From positions 75,660 to 139,659 of the forward strand of contig CAYVMO010000005.1 of NCBI GenBank assembly GCA_964452645.1: 64,000 bases of DNA. The letters are read 5' to 3'. Below the pieces are notes generated by a model. The model ran no database searches. It was not told where the DNA came from and saw only the letters and a program-made list of their open reading frames with translations. The translations under genes were made by a program, and so were the position numbers. Positions 17,547 through 26,650 of the stretch are shown in pieces. Numbering within the stretch: the first letter of the stretch is position 1; each line of letters starts with the position of its first letter. The stretch comes from CAYXTW01 sp964452645. GTDB lineage: Bacteria; Zixibacteria; MSB-5A5; GN15; PGXB01.

Positions 17547-19306
17547 TGCAATTGCATCGCATCAAATATATTCGGATTACTCTTCTGTTCCTGCTGCTGC
17601 TTTCTTCGCAAGCGTGGGCCGATACGATTCAGTCAACCTTTCAAAAGGCCTATAGATTATTAAACAGTGGTAATTTTTCCGAAGCGTACAGCCTGTTTTC
17701 AGAATTGTATTTTCAGAATCCCGACAATATTAATGCCGATTGGTTTTTGTTTTTTAAAGCCAAGGCGGGATATTATGCCGGAAGTTATGAATTCAGTATT
17801 ATCGAATTTAAAAATTTGATAAAGGATTTTCCCGGATCGAATTACAAAGCCCATGCTTATTTTTTCCTGGGTAACAGCTATTACAAAGTGTCGCGGGCGG
17901 ATATGGCCATCAAGGCCTATTTGGATGCCTATAAAAACTCATCGGATAAAGAGCTTGATCAATTGATATTAAGTACAATCGAAGCCATTCCACTCGATCC
18001 GCGCACGGCCGTTCTGGAGCAGATAACCTCCGCGGATATTTCGGATACCAGGAAATGTGATATCCTGGTTGCCGCCGCAAAGGCGCTGATAAAACAGAAA
18101 AACTATCGACCGGTGAATGGTCTCCTTTTGCCCTGCGGTCAATCGAAGGCAAGAATATTGGTCGATCAAGCCAAACAGTTTTTAAAGCAGGAAGTCGAAG
18201 TCGGTATCGTGCTTCCGCTGTCGGGTGAGCTTCAAAAATTCGGCGAACAGATTCTCGACGGTGTGCTGCTGATGATTGAGCAATATACGCAGAAAACCGG
18301 TGGAATATTAAAGCCGGTATTGTATGATACGCAGGGGGATGATCTCGAGGCGGCCCGCATTATCCGACGGCTCGCCCTGAGCGGCACAGCGGCTGCAGTG
18401 GGGCCGTTGACCAGCAACGAAACGGCTGTCGCTTCGGCCGTCCTTTCATGCGGCGATATGCCACTGGTTATACCGGCGGCCACCGAGGGAGGTTTGACTG
18501 AGCTGTCGCAAACAAGTTTTCAACTGCAGCCCAATCTGGATTTACAGGGAATCAGAATGGCCGATTATGCGGTACAATGGCTCGGGGCCGATACGGCCGC
18601 TATTATAACTCCGACGTCAACTTCGAATTTGAGAATGGCAAAAGCATTTGCGAAACGGTTCGAGGATTTGGGCGGTACGATTCTCGGCATTGAGTACTTT
18701 CGTGCCACGGAAACCGATTTCGGTCCGTATATTCGTGATTTAAAGTCTCTGGTCCTGGGCGATTTACTCGATTCGATAGTGTTTATCGATGATGTCGGAG
18801 ATACGATTGAAGCCGAGGAGGTTCCGGTGCGGCTCGATTGCCTTTTTATCCCGGCCGAAAGTGACCAGTTGCGGCAGCTTCTGCCGCAGATACAATTTTA
18901 TAATTTAAATACGGTTTATCTCGGCGGCGACGGTTGGGGTATGCCCCAGATTTTTAATCTGGGTCAATTGATTACGAGGGAATGCTACTTCGCTTCGGCG
19001 GTACTGGGTAATGATGAAAGCGATGCTTTCCAAAAGTTTTCAGTCGATTTTGACAGAAAATACGGGCGGAAGCCGGGGCATCTGGAAGCCCTCGGGTATG
19101 ATGCCGTTGCGTTGATATGCAATGCTCTCGGCCAGGGATATTATATGCGATCGGAAATTAGCCAATCCATTTCGAGCGTCAATGATTACCAGGGCGCCGC
19201 CGGGAAAATCAGCTTCGGCGAAAATCACGAGAATATTGAATTGCCGATTTATACTATTGAGGACGGAGCTCCCAAAAAAGTCATTCTCGGAAATCAGAAT
19301 AAATAA
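17546..19306 (+). CDS. TPR plus periplasmic-binding-protein-fold protein (LpoA/LivJ-like)
   Basis: This is an exported protein of 586 residues. A signal peptide (about 1-25, ending SSQAWA) is followed by TPR repeats at about 30-200 (FQKAYRLLNSGNFSEAYSLF; AHAYFFLGNSYYKVSRADMA). A type-1 periplasmic-binding fold runs from about 210 (VGIVLPLSGELQKFGEQIL; GTAAAVGPLTSNETAVASAV). The combination resembles penicillin-binding-protein activators such as LpoA and amino-acid-binding proteins. No lipobox Cys is seen, so it may be soluble in the periplasm. The start is GTG at 17546, overlapping the stop of the upstream gene, which implies translational coupling. The ligand and partner are unknown. Confidence 0.8.
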   Translation: MQLHRIKYIRITLLFLLLLSSQAWADTIQSTFQKAYRLLNSGNFSEAYSLFSELYFQNPDNINADWFLFFKAKAGYYAGSYEFSIIEFKNLIKDFPGSNYKAHAYFFLGNSYYKVSRADMAIKAYLDAYKNSSDKELDQLILSTIEAIPLDPRTAVLEQITSADISDTRKCDILVAAAKALIKQKNYRPVNGLLLPCGQSKARILVDQAKQFLKQEVEVGIVLPLSGELQKFGEQILDGVLLMIEQYTQKTGGILKPVLYDTQGDDLEAARIIRRLALSGTAAAVGPLTSNETAVASAVLSCGDMPLVIPAATEGGLTELSQTSFQLQPNLDLQGIRMADYAVQWLGADTAAIITPTSTSNLRMAKAFAKRFEDLGGTILGIEYFRATETDFGPYIRDLKSLVLGDLLDSIVFIDDVGDTIEAEEVPVRLDCLFIPAESDQLRQLLPQIQFYNLNTVYLGGDGWGMPQIFNLGQLITRECYFASAVLGNDESDAFQKFSVDFDRKYGRKPGHLEALGYDAVALICNALGQGYYMRSEISQSISSVNDYQGAAGKISFGENHENIELPIYTIEDGAPKKVILGNQNK

Positions 19307-19370
19307 TTTGGCCGGGTAAGCGATCGATATTTAAGATTTCGGTGCGTTTTAAGTAATAAGGGAGATTTTT

Positions 19371-19586
19371 ATGGCTGATGAAAAAAAGTTCGCGTTAAAA
19401 ATGGTTGTTGACGGGAAAGAACGTAATGTAAGTTTTGAAGAGTTGGCGCTTTCAAATAATTTGGCACAGGAAGCATTGGTCAGGCTGTTAATCGAGAAAA
19501 AAATCATCGAACCGAAGGACATGATGGAGATGATGCAAAAGGTGCGGAAAGAAAGGTACCGGACGCCTGATGAAGACCAGAAGTAG
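19371..19586 (+). CDS. Small conserved-looking hypothetical protein
   Basis: This is a 71-residue soluble, charged protein with a good ribosome-binding site (AAGGGAG) eight bases before its ATG. The first half is beta-like (KFALKMVVDGKERNVSFEEL) and the second half helical (AQEALVRLLIEKKIIEPKDMMEMM). I do not recognise it. It begins a four-gene forward set with gaps of five bases, one base and a four-base overlap. Confidence 0.7.
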   Translation: MADEKKFALKMVVDGKERNVSFEELALSNNLAQEALVRLLIEKKIIEPKDMMEMMQKVRKERYRTPDEDQK

Positions 19587-19591
19587 AAGTC

Positions 19592-20116
19592 ATGGATAAT
19601 GAAAAAGACGACAGGCAACTATCGTTGGGATTCAGAGCGGACTCAAGAGAAAAAGAAAATGAAATAGGAGGGGATGAGAAAGAATCGTCGCAGGTTCTTG
19701 AATGGGTTTGTCATCCGGCTAAAAAAAATCCGAAAGTGACCATCATTGTATCGATATTTATAGCTGTTTTGATAGTCGTCGTTTATTTCATAACATATTC
19801 GCCGTGGTTTTGTTTACTGGCCTTTTTAATTTTATTCGGCTCGCTGGCATCATTTTATTTTCCGACACACTACCGCCTGACCGATAAGGAGATAATCATC
19901 AAAACCAAGGCACAGACACTGATCAAAAAATGGTCGCAGTACCGAACGTACTATCCCGATAAAAACGGTGTCCTGCTTTCGCCCTTTGTTCGGCCGACGC
20001 GACTGGAAAATTTCCGCGGGTTGTATATCAAGTTCTGGTATAACAAAGATGAAGTTGTCGCGTTCGTGAAAGAGCAAATAGAAAAAACCAGAGCGCAGGA
20101 GCCGGGAGCGGACTGA
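19592..20116 (+). CDS. Two-TM protein with PH-like C-terminal domain
   Basis: This is a 174-residue protein. A charged N-terminus of about 45 residues is followed by two membrane segments (VTIIVSIFIAVLIVVVYFITY, then FCLLAFLILFGSLASFYF). The C-terminal domain begins with THYRLTDKEIIIKTKAQTLIKKWSQY, the pattern of bacterial PH (YdbT/YcxB-like) domains. It probably sits in the inner membrane with the domain in the cytoplasm. It is packed one base before the next gene. The specific function is unknown. Confidence 0.7.
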   Translation: MDNEKDDRQLSLGFRADSREKENEIGGDEKESSQVLEWVCHPAKKNPKVTIIVSIFIAVLIVVVYFITYSPWFCLLAFLILFGSLASFYFPTHYRLTDKEIIIKTKAQTLIKKWSQYRTYYPDKNGVLLSPFVRPTRLENFRGLYIKFWYNKDEVVAFVKEQIEKTRAQEPGAD

Positions 20117-20117
20117 T

Positions 20118-20579
20118 ATGTCGATATTCAGAGGAACACCCGGACCGACTGATCCGGGGAAAGAGCCGATTCCGGCTGACGAAGACGAGGTTCTGGAGAA
20201 GCTGGCGAAAAAAGTTGTCGAGTGGCGGATGGCGGTCCCGGCCATTTTATTTCTCGAATCGGTCAAACCTTTGAATTATATCGGCTCGCAGGCGATGGTA
20301 TTTTTCGAGCCGATCGTCCAGACTATTTTTAATTTCCGCGACTATGATACGCTTCGTATCGCCATGGAGCGGCGGGAAAATGTCGAAAACCTGCTGCAGA
20401 AAATAGAGAAGCATGACGCCAGACTGTACGAACGGGAAAAGGCGCTGAAAAAATTCATGAAAGCCGAAAAGAAAAAATGGAAATGGTATCAGCGCTATCT
20501 TGGCGTTGCCCGCCCCAAAGTACAACTCCCCGAAGAACTCAGTAAGCCACTATTCCCGAAAGAGAAGAAAAAGGAATGA
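20118..20579 (+). CDS. Unknown soluble protein with basic coiled-coil tail
   Basis: This is a 153-residue protein of no family I recognise. The N-terminus is Pro-rich (RGTPGPTDPGKEPIPADED). The middle has a hydrophobic amphipathic stretch (VPAILFLESVKPLNYIGSQ). The C-terminal third is a charged helix (ENVENLLQKIEKHDARLYEREKALKKF) and ends in Lys-rich sequence. The middle segment could bind a membrane edge, as in the neighbouring two-TM protein. Its last four bases overlap the start of the methyltransferase gene (ATGA). Confidence 0.65.
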   Translation: MSIFRGTPGPTDPGKEPIPADEDEVLEKLAKKVVEWRMAVPAILFLESVKPLNYIGSQAMVFFEPIVQTIFNFRDYDTLRIAMERRENVENLLQKIEKHDARLYEREKALKKFMKAEKKKWKWYQRYLGVARPKVQLPEELSKPLFPKEKKKE

Positions 20580-21391
20580 GCGGGATGTCCGGTGCGGAAG
20601 ACTATATAAAAAAATTGATCGAAACGGCACCACTGCGGGAAGCGGTCATTAAGGAAGCTATAAATTATCTTAATCTTCTGCAAGGCAGCAGAGGTCTTGA
20701 TGCCGGATGCGGAATCGGTCTGCACCTGCCGATGCTGGCGAAAGCCGTCGGAAAGAACGGCCATATTATCGGATTGGATATGTCATCCGAATTTCTGGAG
20801 TATGCAAAAAAATTCGTAAACGAATCAGGTGTCGCAGGACAAATTACATTGCAAAAAGGAAATGTGAATCATCTGCCCTTTGACAAAGATACATTCGATT
20901 GGGTATGGAGCTCGGATTGTGTCGGATATGGACCTATGGATTTACTGTCGGTGCTTAAGGAGTTATCACGAGTTGTCAAACCGGATGGATTGATTGCGAT
21001 TCTGGCGTGGTCGTCGCAGCAACTGCTTCCGGGTTATCCCGAATTAGAGGCGAAACTGAATGCAACATCGTCCGGGATTGCCCCGTTCACTAAAGGTTCG
21101 CAACCTGAATGGCATTTATATCGCTCGATAGGCTGGTTTGAGAAAGCGGGTCTTACGGAAATCACCGCAAAAGCTTTCGTCGGTGATGCGTATGCGCCGC
21201 TAAGTGACGCAATGAAACAGGCGCTGCTGTCATTAATAGATATGCGTTGGAACAGTTCGGAATTATCGTCTGAAGATTCGGATGAGTTTCAGCGATTATG
21301 TAATCCCGATTCGCCTGAGTTTATTCTTAATCTTCCCGACTACTACGCGTTCTTTACCTACACGATGTTCCGCGGTCGCGTCCCAAAATAA
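20576..21391 (+). CDS. Class I SAM-dependent methyltransferase
   Basis: This is a 271-residue cytoplasmic methyltransferase. The SAM-binding motif I is GLDAGCGIGLHLPML near residues 40-54, motif II is GLDMSSEFLEYA, and motif post-I/IV is FDWVWSSDCVGYG. The fold is Methyltransf_11/UbiE-like, with a C-terminal substrate region of unknown specificity. Its start overlaps the preceding gene by four bases, implying coupling. It ends this forward run. The 153 bases to 21545 show no clear terminator. Confidence 0.85.
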   Translation: MSGMSGAEDYIKKLIETAPLREAVIKEAINYLNLLQGSRGLDAGCGIGLHLPMLAKAVGKNGHIIGLDMSSEFLEYAKKFVNESGVAGQITLQKGNVNHLPFDKDTFDWVWSSDCVGYGPMDLLSVLKELSRVVKPDGLIAILAWSSQQLLPGYPELEAKLNATSSGIAPFTKGSQPEWHLYRSIGWFEKAGLTEITAKAFVGDAYAPLSDAMKQALLSLIDMRWNSSELSSEDSDEFQRLCNPDSPEFILNLPDYYAFFTYTMFRGRVPK

Positions 21392-21544
21392 TCGAATTAA
21401 TTAAAACGATGTCAGGCAAATCGGTTTTTGATCGACAGCGAGATAAATTGGTGATACATTACGATTACTGTTCCAGATAATTTGTAATCCTGCCGATTTA
21501 AAAGATTTATTTTTTTATCAGAGGGTGGCAAAAATCGGTAGAGT

Positions 21545-24214
21545 TTACATTATAATAACCAGCTTTCCGATCTGGTTGCCGTAATCCGATTCAATGGTAT
21601 AATAATAAATTCCCGAGACGGCCGACTGCGTATTGCGCGTTATCAGGTCCCATCGCTCATGCATACTTCGCGGCGAATCCTTGGGATAATCATGTTTGAG
21701 TTCCCTGACAAGATCACCATCGATGGTGTAAATTTTTATGGTGCACCTATTTGGAAGGTTAAGAAAATGTATTGCCCGCGCCCGTTCGTCGGGAAGACCC
21801 TCCTGTATCACCGCATGTCCGGAAAAAGCACCGTCTATATAATCGCGTCCCTCGAAACCTAAATCACGATAGTTGCCTGTAATTTTATATGGATTGGGGT
21901 AGACGATTACATTCAATCCTTTTTCCTCAACGGTACTATTATCATCAGCGGCATATTCGGCAATATAGTTTCGGGAGGGCGGATTTTCCAATGAAGTCAG
22001 GTTGCTTCCCGGAGAGCCGTAATCAAAAGCGGTTACGGCGACGTAATACAACTGTGACGGAAGCAGGTCTGTCATTATATATTCGTACTCATAATACTTA
22101 AAGAATAATCCGTCCTCGGTAAGTTCATCGGGATACAAGAGCCGGGCGGAGTCGAGGCTTAGAACGGTGGGGGGCGGTTCATCGGGATAGACCTTGTGGA
22201 TACCGTTGATATTGCGTAAATCGTCATGATTCCAGTCTTCAGGTGTGAAATAAAATAAATCGCCTCCCCATGAATACATATGTTCGCGGGCATAATAATC
22301 GTCGGGATTAAAATCCTCGCCGTATATTTTTTTCAGCGAGTCCAGAGTAAAGGGAATTTCAAGCAGCTGCCAGATGCCGGCGTCGTCGTTCCATATATAC
22401 CGGTTGTAATCCTGTCTGTCGTATGATGCCATCAGTGTAAAACTTTTTGGATTCGGTGAAAGTGACTGATAAACGCGATATCCCTCAAAATCCAGCTGGT
22501 TGCTGAAGCGATCCGGCGTCGTCTCGCTACGATAGCCGTTCCAGCGGATTTTGATTTCGCCCAGATTGAATTCCGTGATACGCGGTATGATTTTGGCGCC
22601 GAGAGTGTCACCCGATGTGTTAATCCGCCATAACTCGGGCGGCGGCGGCGGCGTGGCCCCGACAAAATCGGGGATACCATCGCCTTCGTAATATATGGTG
22701 TCCACGTCCGTGTATTGCCAGTACTCCACAATCGAATCGACGCTGATAGTATCGCTTACCCAAACAGAGTCATGAATACAGAATCTTTTTTTCCCGCGAT
22801 AACCATCCCCGTCGGTATCGACCCCGGGATTGTCATAAATCCACGAAGCCCAGATGGCATTTTCCCCGAAATCCCTGAAATTAAATGTCTCGTAGTATTC
22901 GGTCGGATCGGAAGCGTCGAAAATATTTAGAAAAGCCTCGCAGTCGGTGTGGAAATTTTCACCGGCGACATAGGCGAAACTCAGGGGCAAGACTTCGCCC
23001 GGCGAAATATCGAAGGGGCCGAAGGAAAGCAGAAAACGCGTATCATATCCGTTAGCGATATCATTGGAGAGCGGCACCGGCGGCAACCAGCCTTCGTCGC
23101 TGTGATCAACGGCGCTGAAAAGCTGATCGTAATCGAACTCTTCATGTCTCATAATATAATACTTATTGCGGTCGCCTTCCGGGGTGCCCAGAAATCCGCC
23201 GAAATCCCGAAAAGGATCATCAAGAGTACCTCTCTGTCTGGGACCGAAATCGAGATTGGGGCTCCCGTGCGAGACCCACCAGTTGAAGGAATATTTCAGA
23301 GTATCTTCCGGGGTTCTGACAACTCTGACGCCGGTCACGCCGGTAATCGAATTACTTTTATACGGGCATGGCTCGTCGGCATATTTGCCGTTGTTATCGG
23401 CGATCCAGGCGATATTGATGGTATCGATAAAATCGCATCCCTGAGGGGAAGGTATGTCGCGCTTAAAACCGCAGATGTCATCCTGGGCATCATCCCAGGA
23501 ACCTTCAATGCCGACATCACCGTCGACATAGATTCCCATATAGACTTTTTTAAGGTCTTTTTTCCCGATATTTTTAATGGAATAGTCAAAAAGGATAAAA
23601 TCATCGGCGTAGGAATAACTCCAGGCATAGCTTTTTTGGGTGATTTCAATCCCCAGCGGTATATGCGGACGATTGTCGAGGGGACCATCGACGACATAAG
23701 TCGGATCGGTCAGCGTGTCGGTATAAATGGCGATGAAATCCTGCTCCGAGACGGCATCCTCATCGTCCGGATTAGCCAGTGACTTCATAATTATTCGTCC
23801 CCGGGGCTCAGGATCGGGCCATAATTCCATTGTCCCGTGCCAGCCGTCGGCGCCGACTGAAACGAGCGTATCGCGGCCGACTATGGCCCCGATCCAGAAG
23901 GCACCGGCGAATAGATAATTTTGCGCGCTGGGGTAGGGGTAGATACAGGAAGGTGCCCGTCCGCCGGTGAAAGGATCACTAACTCCGGGAATAAATCCTG
24001 TACCGAAGTGCCCCTGATTGGTTATCGATATGCCAATCCGGCCGATTTTATGAGCGCCCAGCATTACGTATGGAGCGTTCGCCAGGGCTTTTGCGGTCGG
24101 ACGCTGCTGCGGTTGGATTTCATAAAGCGCCCGCCCGTCCGAAATATTTACCAGGATTAGACAAAACAGGACGACATAAAGCGCCTCGATAAAAGACATT
24201 CTGCGAAGATTCAT
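21545..24214 (-). CDS. Large secreted protein with FlgD/Por-type C-terminal sorting domain
   Basis: This is an 889-residue exported protein. It has a signal peptide at the N-terminus (hydrophobic EALYVVLFCLILVNISDG), a long region rich in Asp, Pro, Tyr and Trp without a recognised enzyme motif, and several fibronectin-like beta segments near 540-700. The C-terminus from about 775 has VYPNPYKITG, CTIKIYTIDGDLVRELKHD, and SGIYYYTIESDYGNQIGKLVIIM. That is the FlgD-Ig/type IX-like sorting signature common in FCB-group bacteria, so surface attachment or secretion is likely. AGGAG precedes the ATG at 24214. The function is unknown. Confidence 0.8.
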   Translation of the reverse strand: MNLRRMSFIEALYVVLFCLILVNISDGRALYEIQPQQRPTAKALANAPYVMLGAHKIGRIGISITNQGHFGTGFIPGVSDPFTGGRAPSCIYPYPSAQNYLFAGAFWIGAIVGRDTLVSVGADGWHGTMELWPDPEPRGRIIMKSLANPDDEDAVSEQDFIAIYTDTLTDPTYVVDGPLDNRPHIPLGIEITQKSYAWSYSYADDFILFDYSIKNIGKKDLKKVYMGIYVDGDVGIEGSWDDAQDDICGFKRDIPSPQGCDFIDTINIAWIADNNGKYADEPCPYKSNSITGVTGVRVVRTPEDTLKYSFNWWVSHGSPNLDFGPRQRGTLDDPFRDFGGFLGTPEGDRNKYYIMRHEEFDYDQLFSAVDHSDEGWLPPVPLSNDIANGYDTRFLLSFGPFDISPGEVLPLSFAYVAGENFHTDCEAFLNIFDASDPTEYYETFNFRDFGENAIWASWIYDNPGVDTDGDGYRGKKRFCIHDSVWVSDTISVDSIVEYWQYTDVDTIYYEGDGIPDFVGATPPPPPELWRINTSGDTLGAKIIPRITEFNLGEIKIRWNGYRSETTPDRFSNQLDFEGYRVYQSLSPNPKSFTLMASYDRQDYNRYIWNDDAGIWQLLEIPFTLDSLKKIYGEDFNPDDYYAREHMYSWGGDLFYFTPEDWNHDDLRNINGIHKVYPDEPPPTVLSLDSARLLYPDELTEDGLFFKYYEYEYIMTDLLPSQLYYVAVTAFDYGSPGSNLTSLENPPSRNYIAEYAADDNSTVEEKGLNVIVYPNPYKITGNYRDLGFEGRDYIDGAFSGHAVIQEGLPDERARAIHFLNLPNRCTIKIYTIDGDLVRELKHDYPKDSPRSMHERWDLITRNTQSAVSGIYYYTIESDYGNQIGKLVIIM

Positions 24215-24300
24215 AAAAGCTCCTGGCTACTTAACAATATAATTTACGCCGTTTCGCGTCTTTTAGCAAGGGATAGATTTTGGACTCTCAAACTATATAA

Positions 24301-24891
24301 TTAATTTTTGCGGCAGATGAGTTCGCCTTTTCCGATAGGGATAATCAAAGTGTCAACCCGGGAATCGTTTTCGGCATTATCGATAAAAGGCTGCAAAATC
24401 TTTTTATGGCTGATGACATTATCCGCCACCAGAAGTCCGCCGGTTACCAGATTGGGGACAATTTTGTCATAGAGGTCGCCGTAAATTTCCTTTTCGGCAT
24501 CAAGAAAACAACAGGATATCTTATTATAATTATCCAGATATTCAAGGGCGTCGCCATGAATCAGCTCTACATCATTTTCGACACCGGCCACTCGAAAAGT
24601 CTCTTTGGCCATTACGATTTTTTCTTTCATCGTTTCAAAAGTTACTACTTTTCGTCCCAGTTCATGCCCGGCCAGGATCAACCATAGTGTCGAATACCCG
24701 GCGCTCGTCCCGATCTCGATAAAATCACCGTCCGGAGTCATTGACGCCAGCACGGCCAAAAATCGACCGGTTTCGGGTTGAATTTGTCGCAGTCTTTGCA
24801 GACGCGGAGTGCCGTCGATGCGGTCTTTTTTATCTACCGACTCAAGATAGTGCATTCTTTTGGTGATTTTTTTCGGAATATTATTAAACAT
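24301..24891 (-). CDS. O-methyltransferase (catechol/caffeoyl-CoA type)
   Basis: This is a class I methyltransferase of about 196 residues, close to the O-methyltransferase family 3. SAM motifs are FIEIGTSAGYSTLWL near 60, VVTFETMKEKIVMAKETF, and CCFLDAEKEIYGDLYDKI, where the Asp would bind metal and substrate. GGLLVADNVISH is the family's typical late motif. I prefer the ATG at 24891. A TTG four codons upstream is also open, and neither has a clear ribosome-binding site. It is the last gene of a five-gene reverse run. Confidence 0.83.
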   Translation of the reverse strand: MFNNIPKKITKRMHYLESVDKKDRIDGTPRLQRLRQIQPETGRFLAVLASMTPDGDFIEIGTSAGYSTLWLILAGHELGRKVVTFETMKEKIVMAKETFRVAGVENDVELIHGDALEYLDNYNKISCCFLDAEKEIYGDLYDKIVPNLVTGGLLVADNVISHKKILQPFIDNAENDSRVDTLIIPIGKGELICRKN

Positions 24892-24930
24892 CAATAATGG
24901 CAAAAACTAAGAAGTATCATAGGTTATGAA

Positions 24931-25818
24931 TTAAACAAACTCTCCTTCGGCCACCATTATAACTCTCCCGCCGACATTAACTACGATTTTATCACCGCTT
25001 CTTTCCGCTTTTAAATATAATAGTGATGGCCGGTCGATTTCGTATCCCTGATCGACCCGGATATCTATCCGATCATTGTCGAAGTAACGGTACTCAACCA
25101 GATAGCCGGCCAAGCATCCATTGGCGCTGCCGGTCGCCGGATCTTCCGGGACACCGTAATAATCGGCAAAGAAACGGACACTCAAATCGCTTTGATTGGT
25201 ATATGTCTCCGGAGAAAAAATAAGAATTGCTTTGGAGTCATAGTTTTCGATTAGCCGGAAGTATTTATCAGAATTGATCCGGCACTTTTTCAGGGTCGCA
25301 ATAGTTTTTAGTGGGACAATAATATCCGGGACACCGGTGGAGACTTCCTGTATGGGAAAACGATTATCGATTTCATCGATGCTAATTGATAAAACTCCTG
25401 CGATATCTGCAATATCGATGGTTTTTCCAAAGGTCGGCGGCAACTGCCGCATGTATAAAATATCCGCCTGTTCATTGATATAATTGAACGTTACCGGAAT
25501 CTGCCCAACTTTCAAATTAAGCAAAACTTTGTCAATCGGTTTTTGTACTATTTCTTGTTGTATTACGTAAGCTGTTCCCAGTGTCGGATGACCCGCAAAA
25601 GGTAGCTCCCTTCGGGGAGTGAATATGCGGACGTCATAGCCGCCGTTCTGCTCGGTGTCCGAAAGAATAAATGTCGTTTCCGAGTAATTTATTTCGCGCG
25701 CGATTCGCTGCATTATGTCGGTCGTCAGCGAATGCACATTTCTGAAAACCGCCAGCTGGTTACCGGTGTACTTTGATTCGGCGAAAACATCGACAATGTA
25801 ATAGCTTAATGTGTCCAT
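24931..25818 (-). CDS. PhzF-family isomerase
   Basis: This is a 295-residue protein of the PhzF family (diaminopimelate-epimerase fold), whose founding member isomerises an intermediate of phenazine synthesis. The family marks are GNQLAVF at 19-25, catalytic Glu47 in NYSETTFIL, LPFAGHPTLGTAYVI, and DPATGSANGCLAGYL. The length is typical. No other phenazine genes are present, so this is probably one of the many generic PhzF proteins of unknown substrate. It begins seven bases from a methyltransferase stop, in one reverse operon. Confidence 0.9.
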   Translation of the reverse strand: MDTLSYYIVDVFAESKYTGNQLAVFRNVHSLTTDIMQRIAREINYSETTFILSDTEQNGGYDVRIFTPRRELPFAGHPTLGTAYVIQQEIVQKPIDKVLLNLKVGQIPVTFNYINEQADILYMRQLPPTFGKTIDIADIAGVLSISIDEIDNRFPIQEVSTGVPDIIVPLKTIATLKKCRINSDKYFRLIENYDSKAILIFSPETYTNQSDLSVRFFADYYGVPEDPATGSANGCLAGYLVEYRYFDNDRIDIRVDQGYEIDRPSLLYLKAERSGDKIVVNVGGRVIMVAEGEFV

Positions 25819-25824
25819 ATATTG

Positions 25825-26610
25825 TTATTTCTTCTTAGCCACGAATAGCAGATGATCTCCGACTCCGAGAAGTTCGGGACAGGTGCATAAATCCAGTTCA
25901 AGTTTTTTAAGTTTGTTCCACTCTGGCTGCGCATGGAAAAAGCTGCTGTCGAACGTTTCGGAGAAGGTCGGTGTCGATGCAACCTCAAGGACTTTGCATT
26001 TATTTTTCGCCAACAGCTCAGTCATTTCATCGATAGTATAAAGATGCGTCGGGACACCCATACCATCGATACAATTTCCGGATTTGTGCATCTTAAGCGC
26101 TTCGTTCAATTGTCGATTTCGGAGTTCACTTCCGATAAATCCGTATTTCGAATCGCAGCCGATAATAAGAGTCGCTCCTTTTTTGGCGACTCGAACCAAT
26201 TCCTTCATTGCCTTGAATCGTTTATTAAGGACATAAGAGATGGAATCACCCACGCAAACGACAAAACTGAATTGCGCATTCCTGAACCGCGACAGATTTG
26301 TTATATCGCCCTCCAAAATATCAATCTTGTCGGTCAGATCGGAGCGTTTGATATTGACTCTGGCGATCGCGCGAATGCCGGGAGCGATATCAAGCAGAGT
26401 AACTTTTTTACACAGCTTGGCCATCAATATGGAATTAATTCCGGTTCCACCGCCGGCATCAAGGACGATGTCATTTTTTTTGATATATTTCTTGATAAAC
26501 TCCCGCGGCAATTCGACACGCAGGCACATCTCTTTTTCGCACCGGTCTTCTTCCCACGCAATGATGTTATATCGTTTTTTTACGGTGCTGGAGCTATAAA
26601 CATAAACCAT
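25825..26610 (-). CDS. Class I SAM-dependent methyltransferase
   Basis: This is a 261-residue methyltransferase. Motif I is VLDAGGGTGINSILMAKL near residues 50-67, motif II is VTLLDIAPGIRAIA, and FSFVVCVGDSISYVLN is the acidic motif IV region. The C-terminus ends in HLLFVAKKK. The substrate is unknown. A purine-rich AGAGAG stretch precedes the ATG at 26610. It is followed seven bases later by the PhzF gene and preceded 40 bases earlier by a second methyltransferase. Confidence 0.83.
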   Translation of the reverse strand: MVYVYSSSTVKKRYNIIAWEEDRCEKEMCLRVELPREFIKKYIKKNDIVLDAGGGTGINSILMAKLCKKVTLLDIAPGIRAIARVNIKRSDLTDKIDILEGDITNLSRFRNAQFSFVVCVGDSISYVLNKRFKAMKELVRVAKKGATLIIGCDSKYGFIGSELRNRQLNEALKMHKSGNCIDGMGVPTHLYTIDEMTELLAKNKCKVLEVASTPTFSETFDSSFFHAQPEWNKLKKLELDLCTCPELLGVGDHLLFVAKKK

Positions 26611-26650
26611 GATAACACTCTCTTTTTAAGATATAATTTCTTTGGACAAT

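Noticed and set aside
22949..23782. 277-codon forward frame inside the large surface-protein gene
   Set aside because: It is antisense to a gene with a signal peptide and sorting domain. The translation is low-complexity Ile/Val/Gly sequence without motifs.
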